The position numbers were made by a program, and so were the translations under genes. 64,000 nucleotides of DNA from Planococcus citri (taxonomy: Eukaryota; Arthropoda; Insecta; Hemiptera; Pseudococcidae), in assembly GCF_950023065.1 (NCBI RefSeq), contig NC_088681.1:930001-994000 (forward strand), written 5' to 3'. The notes below the pieces were generated by a model. The model searched no databases. It saw nothing but the letters and a program-made list of their open reading frames with translations, and was not told where the DNA came from. Shown here in pieces: positions 56,429 through 64,000 of the stretch (position 1 is its first letter; each line of letters starts with the position of its first letter).

Positions 56429-59400
56429 AGGTGAAAAATAGGTCTAACATTGAGCATACTGTTTTCTTCCAACTAAGGTACAAATCACTTCAGTTCACAA
56501 TCAGATCATTTTCCTTTTACCTGAAGCTCGAGTAGGTATACCTAAGAACCATAGCATCCGAGAAGATTGATTTTTTTTCGTCTTAATTCCTCGTTTAGAA
56601 AAGTTTCCCTAATGTTGTCTTCTTTCCAAGGGTAGTAGATTAGTAAGCAACAAGGAATTCTGGACGTAGGTGGATACTATGGATACTGTATGGATTACTA
56701 CACACGTATAGGCTACATCCTCATTTTTTCCAATTAACAGAGGCCTTTTACTTCTAACATGAGATAAAAACATCGTTAAACTTCCTAGCCATTCATTTAC
56801 CTCGAAAATTTATCGTGGTTTTTCCAGCTTAGTTAATCGTTTTGAAAGTCAATTAATTGACATTGTACCGAGAGGCTCGAACACGAAGCACGTACGTTAA
56901 CGCACAATGAATGTGTGTGTACGTAGGTACCTAATATACACTCTTTAGGTACTTACGTATAATGGTACTCTTACAAATTGGTAAATCCAGGAAAGCGATT
57001 CGATTCGCTTAGTTATCTACTCATTTGAAAGTTGAAAGTTGAAATAAAAATAAAATAAAATGAGCGTTTGAAATGAAAGTTTCTTTAGTTTTGGGAAAAT
57101 AATATTTACCAAGAGTCCGAGAGTAAATACTTACCTAGTTTAAATTTAAATACGGAGAAGTGATAGGGAAAAGTTTTGTTTCTAGTTTGGTATCGACAGT
57201 AAGTACCGATTGGTCGCGCAGACCACAGATGTCTATCACGCGACAACGGCAACGCAACGGAAAATTACAATAAACTCGAGCGAAAAAAGGTACAATATTC
57301 ATTCAATAATCCCATAGTTTCAAACGATTGAAAAAATTAGATTTGTAGGATAATTTTTGATTCAATGATGGGAAATTCTTTCAGTTTGAAGTGAACATTA
57401 TTACATATACTTACCTACCTAATTACTGAAAAACGCCTTCCATCCAGCACTAATGCAACTCTTTCTAAATTTCGGTGGACCCGTTTGCCTAACCCACAAG
57501 CAGAGGATTCTCAACTCTCAACTTTTTAGCCTGGATTACGAAAAAAACCAGGATTTTAACGAAATCCGATGGAGACCATTTTATTCCAAGTTAGAAGTCT
57601 CCCAGAAAATATTTTAGCCCCGGATATGTTCCTGCAGGGGAGATACGGGTCCTTAAAGAGGGCGTATTCTAGTAGAATCGTGGTTTTTTCGCTCTAGCCC
57701 ATACCCAACTTGTTTTGGATTTTAAAAAATATTATTTGAGAATCTGTGTGAACCAAGGCTTTTCCCGCCAAAATTCAGGACCACTTTTAGGATTTCACTT
57801 GACAGTTAAAAATTTGCAAATCACTAATTTTTGGCTAAATTTGAGTTTTAAAAATATTTTCATCTCGAATATTACGTGCATTTTAATCACCCCGAGACCA
57901 AAACGTCGAACGATATTATTTTTGAAAATGGAAGAATATTTTGAAATGCAATGGTACCAATTTTTTAATCATCGTTACCAAACTTCAAAGTCCTTATGTA
58001 TGTTTGTAAAATTGCCCACGCATGAAAGGGCGAAAAACGCATAGAAAAAAAAATAACCCATCTTAATTCAGATTTGATTCGTTAATAAATATATTGACAT
58101 AGAGCGTAAAATACGTAGGTCTTAGGTAGGCTATACGTGCAAGGTACTCTATATGTAATGTACACACCTAAAAAAAAAAAAGAACACACACACACAACTT
58201 ACCCGCCACAAAAAGAACGACGACGCGGAGTATGTTACAATAGCGAATTTCAGAGGGTAGTTTATTTAATTTTCGGGGTAAATTGCAAATAACATGCGGC
58301 GGTAACTCCCGTTTGGTTTATTCCAACAAAACGATAGCCTCGAGCTACATTTCTAATCAGGTACCGGGCTTTCTGTTCTTTACAAAGGTCGTTTTTGCAT
58401 TTTTTTCCCTCTCCCACTCTCTGTTCTCTTATTCGCCGTGTTTCTTTTCTCTGCACTATGTAAACGATGCCAGCAACCAACTTTACTCGTATAGTCGTAG
58501 GTACTAGTACACTAGGAAGTTGGAAGAACGAGGGGGCGAGGGGGTGGTTATTCTGCATAATATAGAGGCAAAATTTCAAACGGGGAAAATTTCTATCATA
58601 TAGATATATGTGTAGTGTGTACGTACTGGCTAGTATACCCAGTACCCACCTACAATAATATGTATCTGCGTTGTAAAAATTACATTTATACATGCGAAAG
58701 CGGCTTTTACCATACATTGCGTGTGAGTGCTAACCAACTATTAAAATTGTACGTAGGTATATATTCGTAGAGCCAAGCCAGCGCACCTTATGTATATGTA
58801 CGTAGATGTACGATGCATACAATTTATTATATAAACGCAACAGATTGCATATACGAGTAGAAATATAGTAGGTACACATATAAATTCGATAAATCAACTT
58901 TTTACCTTTCGCTCCCTGCGCTCCGCTCTCTGTTCCTTTGTCAATTGACTGATGAATTAGTAATGGCTATGGCTGAGCTTTCAAGAAAACGTCGTGTTTG
59001 GCGGCTTATATTCAATGTCTAGGCTTTTTTTTTTAATAAGGCTTTTCAACGTTCAAATTCAGTATCGTGTCGTGATTGGCGAGGCTCGGGGGCTCGGAAT
59101 TCGTGCAAACGAAGGGAAGGGAGTCTCAACTCTTTGGTGATATATTTTCGAATCTACTCGTAGTCGAGTCTCCTACGTAATTTTTTATCTCTCATTTATT
59201 CCCGGTTACCAAAAGTTATAGGCCCTCAACCCTCTGAACTTTTAAGTTATCCAAACTCAGGTTGGGAACTCCGAATCACATCGCAACAAGAATCGAAAAG
59301 TACCTACTGAAAGGGTCACGATTTGCTGGCAACCTGGTTGAAAAATTTGAAAAATGATAACGAAAAAGGCATATTTATGATTGAAATTGGTTCAAACGTT

Positions 59401-59748
59401 CTTGAGAAATTCAATTTTTAATGAATTTTTGTTTCAATTTACCCCATGCGAATTTTTCAAATACCTAAGTACCTACTAATTTTGTCTGTTATTAAAATCG
59501 AAAGTTGTAAAATTTTGGATTACCTATGGTGATAATCGTCGATTGTAGAAACGGTGGAGGACTTATGGCATTTCAAGTTTCAACAAAATTTGGTTCAGTC
59601 ATTTTCTAGGTAATTTGTCGTTCGATAAACTTGGAAGCTTTGAACTTTTGGAGCATGATGATATTGGTGAAATGTCAGGCTAGTATCCTCATTCCTCAAT
59701 TCTTGACGTGACGGCGATAATTTTGAACGCGTCGTTTATTAACAAGTT
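56429..59748. other. Gene-free AT-rich DNA
   Basis: I see no gene. TAGGTA/TACCTA words are frequent. Frames of 109 codons (57715-58044, plus) and 151 codons (58262-58717, minus) have no recognisable domain and no supporting splice structure. Distal regulatory DNA or an intron of a gene beyond the window are both possible. Confidence 0.4.
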
Positions 59749-60425
59749 GATCTGTTTTCAAACGAATTGTATACGTATAAATTGATTCATTTTTAGTGAA
59801 TTGTTCGTGAGAGTATCAATTCATTTAAGGAAATCATTCACAAACGAATTGATTAATTTTTTGAAAGAACCATTCGCGTACGAATTGATTATTAATTGAT
59901 TAATTTATGAATCAATTCGTTTGCGAATGATTCGCCAAAAATCAATCAAATGAATCGATTCGTTCGCGAACAAGTCATTTATACGAATCGATTCGTTCAC
60001 GAATAAATTATTCAATTCGTTCGTGAATGATTCACGAAAAATATTCAATTCGTTCGCGAATGATTCACCGAAAATTATTCAATTCGTTCGCGAATGATTC
60101 ACCAAAAATGAATAAAATGAATCAATTCGTTCACGAAGGAATCACTTTTACGAATCAATTCGTTCGCGAATAAATTATTCAATTCGTTCGTGAACGATTC
60201 ACCAAAAATTAAATAAATGAATCGATTCGTTCACGAACGACTCACTTATATGAACTAATTCGTTCGTCGGATGATTCACTGAAAATTATTCAATTCGTTC
60301 GCGAATGATTCACCAAAAATGATTCAATTCGTTCGCGAATGATTCACCTAGAAATCAATCAATTTGTCACCAATCGTTTGTGAATGATTCGATTCGATTC
60401 ATTTCGCTTCGCTTGAAAACAGATC
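59749..60425. repeat. Satellite-like array of a palindromic motif, inverted borders
   Basis: About fifteen copies of a 26-35 bp unit with core CAATTCGTTCGCGAATGATT followed by CACCAAAAAT. The core holds the palindrome TTCGCGAA. Spacing is irregular and units vary. The array is bounded by an inverted 13-bp sequence, GATCTGTTTTCAA at 59749-59761 and TTGAAAACAGATC at 60413-60425. It has no coding content. Confidence 0.85.
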
Positions 60426-61140
60426 AATTCCTGTACAATAGTTTCAAAAAAACCGAGTCAATTCGTTCAGGAATTACTCACTTGAAAACTGCATCAATTC
60501 GTCATCAATATTGAAAAACACATCACATGTCGATACATCCTTGGCATATAGATGGACGTACGTCTTGAAAGACTACGCAAATTAATTGATCCGCTTGAGA
60601 ATGATTCACTGAGAAATCAATCAATTTATTTAATCACCAATCGTTTATCGTTCGTAAGTGATTTCATTCGATTGCAAACAGATCAATTTTCAATTTCTAT
60701 ACAAATACTTATTTCACAAAAAGCGAATCAATTCGTTCGTAAAAGATTTTTATTTGACGAAAAGTCGGTCTTCTCACCGTCAATCATGATGCGTGAGTGT
60801 TTGTTTGTTTTTTTTTTTAAATTCTAAAACTGCAGGATGAGAAGTCGTACGCCCCAACATTTTTTGAAAACAGTAAAAATTCGTTCAATTCACTAATTCT
60901 TCATTTATCTATCAATTGAAATAAATGCTCTAATTTGAGGCACGAGAGGTTCGGAATGAGCTGCTGGAGAATTTTTTTTTCTTCAATTTTTCGAATGTTT
61001 CAAACTCCTTCCTCTTACTTCCCAACTCACCGTGAGTAAGTACCAAATAAAAACAAAAATGTAAAATTTTACGCAATTCAGCTCGACCAATGCTTAAAGC
61101 TTCACTCGATGATATTTTGTGAAAATGTGCGTACCTACCT
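60426..61140. other. Gene-free DNA beside the satellite
   Basis: A few decayed copies of the satellite core (AATTCGTTC) and AACAGATCAATT at about 60676 are seen. No gene. Confidence 0.5.
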
Positions 61141-61149
61141 ACTCAATTT

Positions 61150-61330
61150 CTAAACATTTTCTGGAGACTCCAGAACTGCTCAAAACGGCTTTAAATTGCT
61201 TTCGATCAATTCGAAGGATGGTGATGGAGTACGTACTAAATTTTCATCACTCGATTGGGCAAAATTTTTAATTTTTGGCTCACAGATTTTTTTAAATTTT
61301 CAAGAACTCGTAAAATGAACTTTGGCAACG
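61150..61330. repeat. Diverged fragment of the BTBD8-intron foldback element
   Basis: The sequence CTGGAGACTCCAGAACTGCT followed by CAAAACGG, GATCAATT, TTTTTGGC and TCAAGAACTCG..AAATGAACTTTGGCA follows the same order as 36828-37015. It has many substitutions and is a partial, older copy of that repeat family. Confidence 0.6.
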
Positions 61331-64000
61331 GATATTTAGGCTGCTGGAATATTCTGGCGATTGGCATACTCTTTTGATCTAAAGTTGCTCAAAACAAAAA
61401 TTTTTCCGCTGGTTCGAATAGCTCCTTAGTTGTTGGTAGTAGGTAGAGATGGTAGAGGTACTTATGTATATTTACGACAAACCGGTTATGCAACTTGATT
61501 TGCAATTTAATTAGCGTGTTAATAAAATTGCCTAACCAGTTTGCCGTAAATACACACAGGAGGTAGGAGTGAAAAAAAGGGAAAAAATGAAATCGTGTTC
61601 TCCGATTTCTCACCTAATTTATTTTAGAATGCTCTTCGATGCTCTGCCAGAATTTCTGCACCGACTCCCTCGTTAGTGGTTGGAAGAGGGGAGGGTAAGG
61701 CTCGTAATTTTCAAGTACATATTTGAGATTTTTCGCAAAAGTTTCAAACTTTTAAGTCTCGTAAGTAAGTCAAGCCTGGTTTGCTTTGAAGTTTCAAAGA
61801 AGAAAAAAATTGAAAAATAAAATTCAGTAAAAAAGTAAATAAAATTTGAAAACCTCCGATCTGAACTTTCTATTTTGAAAGCTCAACGTTGAAAGTGACC
61901 ATTTAAAAATTTCGAAAAATTACATCAAATACGCGTTAATATTTTCTTTGCAACAAACTGATGTTCAAAAAAGTATCTCAAAACCCCTGGGGGGGGGTAT
62001 AAGGACCCCCCCTCATTTGGTGAAAATTAAAAAAAAATTATGAAGTAGCATATCGATTGTTATTAATTCAGAGGCGCTGAATTCGAATATCGGCTCATTT
62101 TTTCGATTGCACCCTTTTCAGATCTGCAACAATGCTTAAAAATATGGTCAAAATACAGTAATGAAGTTAGAAGCAATCCGGAAGGGCTGAGTTCAATATT
62201 ATTTTCCAAGGTATTTATTTCTTTATTATCGGCCTTGTGACCTTCGATGACCTTTCAGTCACCTCCCTCATCCCACTCATTTCGAAAAAAAAAATAATAA
62301 TTTTATTAATTCGAGGTGACTGAATTCCAATATATTGTGTACCTACATATTTCTAGTTATTTTTTGTCCCAACAAAATTTATTCATTTTTCGTGTAAGCT
62401 GCCACACTACCTACCGCAACCTTGAAAAATATCGTTACCTTCCTCAATCAAAGAACATTGCGGCTTTCGGAAAATGTAAAGTAGTTCCAAATAACAATAA
62501 AGAAGGACGAAATCAATGAAAAATTGTTTTGATCTTGAAAATTTAAATATGTAGGAGGTGCTTGTTTTTATTATTAGCTCCTCCCAATATTTTATTGATT
62601 GTTTAAGACGAACGAGTATGCTTATCTAAGCATACAAATAAAGAAAGTAAGAGCGAGAAATGCACACTTCTATTTACTATACTTCGGCTCACCAGAAGCT
62701 CGTTTAGTGAAAGTAAAATTCGCGGATACGGCAACCCTTTTCTAAATCCAAATTTCCGGTTTAAGGTTATTGAGAGATTTTTGAACTCGGTTGGTACATT
62801 TGATGCTTAAAATTACGTAAAAAAATAATAATCATCCCGAAGATAGAAAAAACGTTACATTTTTCATCGTGAAACTTGAACATCCTTCTGAAATGAACAT
62901 CGAAGAGTAGGTAATTTTGATCTCGTCCGGGTCCCATTTGGGGGGAGGGGATGTTCACGGAGCCCAATTTTTTTTAATTATTGTAAAAATTTGTCAAATT
63001 CAAGTTTTTTTTTAAGAAAGCTGAACAATCGATGGGAATATTCTGATTGTACCTAATTTGGGATGTACGCAAGATCTGTGGCATCAAAAATGCGTATTTT
63101 TGTAATTTTTATAAAACGATGGGCGAGGGGTTGAGGGTGAGAGGTTGGGGAGATTCCTGGAAATGTTTTTTTCATCAAAGGACATCATCCAAGGCCATTA
63201 GAAGAAAAATCGGAGTGGGGTCCAATTTCACAATTAATTCGGTCAGCGCCTTTTAGTCAGGTCTCAATTGCATATCCGCTCGCTATTCATGTTGAAAGCA
63301 ATTTTATGATTGATTCTTGTTCTACACACTAGAGCGAATAAATTTAGCTTGTATGCCTATTTTTCCCCCTCCCCCTTTTCCGAGGGTCCACCCCCCAACA
63401 TTTGAAATTCGTGTATCTCCTAATCTATGGGTCGTACAAAAAAAATTATAGAACAAAAATTGTTCCTTGACATCAGATCTACAATTTGAGTTCATAAAAA
63501 TTTGTTTTGGAGCAACCCTTCCCCCTCAAATTTCGTAAATACCCCTCCAGAAAACATCAATTTTACGTTTTTCACATTTTTAATGAAAAGTTTCAAAGTT
63601 GAAGAAAAGTCTGTAATATCTAACATAAATTGTTCAGAATTGAATTTATTTTCCAACGAATTATATTACGAGCATTTTTCCATCCCCCCCGCTGCTATGG
63701 TGGACCCACCTCCCCCCTTGGTTACAAATACCAGACAACTAGGGAAACAATCCAACGCAAGTTGTTTCGGGTTGAAATTTGCATGGTAGGTGGGTACCAT
63801 CGAAAGACTTACGCGTGGAAAATTTCAGACCCCCCGGACCCCTCCCTTTTTGAGAAACCTCCCCTTTTCTGAAAATTAGAGTTTTGGGGTAAAATAACCA
63901 TTAATGAGTAGAGTGTCGTTTTCGCATGATTCGATACCGCTGAGTACGAATATGACGTCAGATTTTCTGCTACATTCATCTAACCCCCTCCAGACCCCCC
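61331..64000. other. Gene-free DNA with C and G runs
   Basis: No gene supported. There are repeated short C or G runs (61988-62010, 62940-62951, 63365-63375, 63684-63718, 63830-63845, 63985-64000). The AGAGGCGCTGA core near 62072 belongs to the family seen at 9230-9850. Open frames here are short and proline-rich only because of the C runs. Confidence 0.45.

Noticed and set aside
57715..58044. 109-codon plus-strand frame
   Set aside because: AT-rich random-looking sequence with no recognisable motif or nearby splice structure.
58262..58717. 151-codon minus-strand frame
   Set aside because: Mixed composition without signal peptide, domain or splice context. Its length is possible by chance in 13 kb of gene-free DNA.
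59749..60425. CRISPR-like array
   Set aside because: Units differ in length and sequence, spacers are not unique, and the genome is eukaryotic.
1..64000. tRNA or rRNA genes
   Set aside because: I looked for tRNA box B-like words and rRNA cores and saw none convincing. A covariance-model search would be decisive and was not possible.

Overview
The window is nuclear DNA of an animal, almost certainly an arthropod. All protein genes have introns with GT..AG borders, most of them only 65-100 nt long. The products are conserved eukaryotic housekeeping proteins. Spacers are AT-rich and full of degenerate repeats, inverted-repeat transposons and short TAGGTA/TACCTAC runs. I suspect a sap-sucking hemipteran (scale insect or mealybug type), but that rests on texture, not on a diagnostic marker.

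Layout. 1-602: 3' end of RUVBL1/pontin (+). 1075-1269: TMA7 (-). 1901-8580: a claspin homologue (+, 16 exons, 1524 codons before the stop) whose initiator ATG is split by an intron. 8.6-12.4 kb: gene-free, with a degenerate tandem repeat and a 1.6 kb inverted-repeat transposon. 12389-23085: UTP20 (+, 33 exons, 2609 codons). 23-25.8 kb: one orphan coding exon (-). 25833-29258: a 1141-residue low-complexity protein with several SUMO-interaction-like motifs (-). 30045-30592: SRP14 (+). 31987-41059: a BTBD8-like protein (-, 10 coding exons, 1486 codons) with a large foldback transposon in one intron. 41937-42942: STEEP1 (+). 44145-44961: an unrecognised 224-residue secreted protein (-). 48198-49825: parvin (+). 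49.8-64 kb: no host gene seen; it holds a foldback element, a truncated RTE-like retrotransposon broken by a small inverted-repeat element, and a short satellite.

For each multi-exon gene I placed exon borders by hand. In every case the summed exon length is divisible by three and the reading frame is continuous, which is the main support for the models.

The genes do not form one pathway. Several act in the nucleus: RUVBL1 in chromatin remodelling, claspin at replication forks, UTP20 in small-subunit rRNA processing, and the SIM-rich protein probably at SUMO-rich sites. SRP14 and STEEP1 act around ER targeting and ER exit, and parvin in integrin adhesion. Three gene pairs are head to head and may share promoters: TMA7/claspin, SIM-rich/SRP14 and BTBD8/STEEP1. 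The most unusual content is the mobile DNA, including two cases of one element inside another, and the orphan secreted and SIM-rich proteins.
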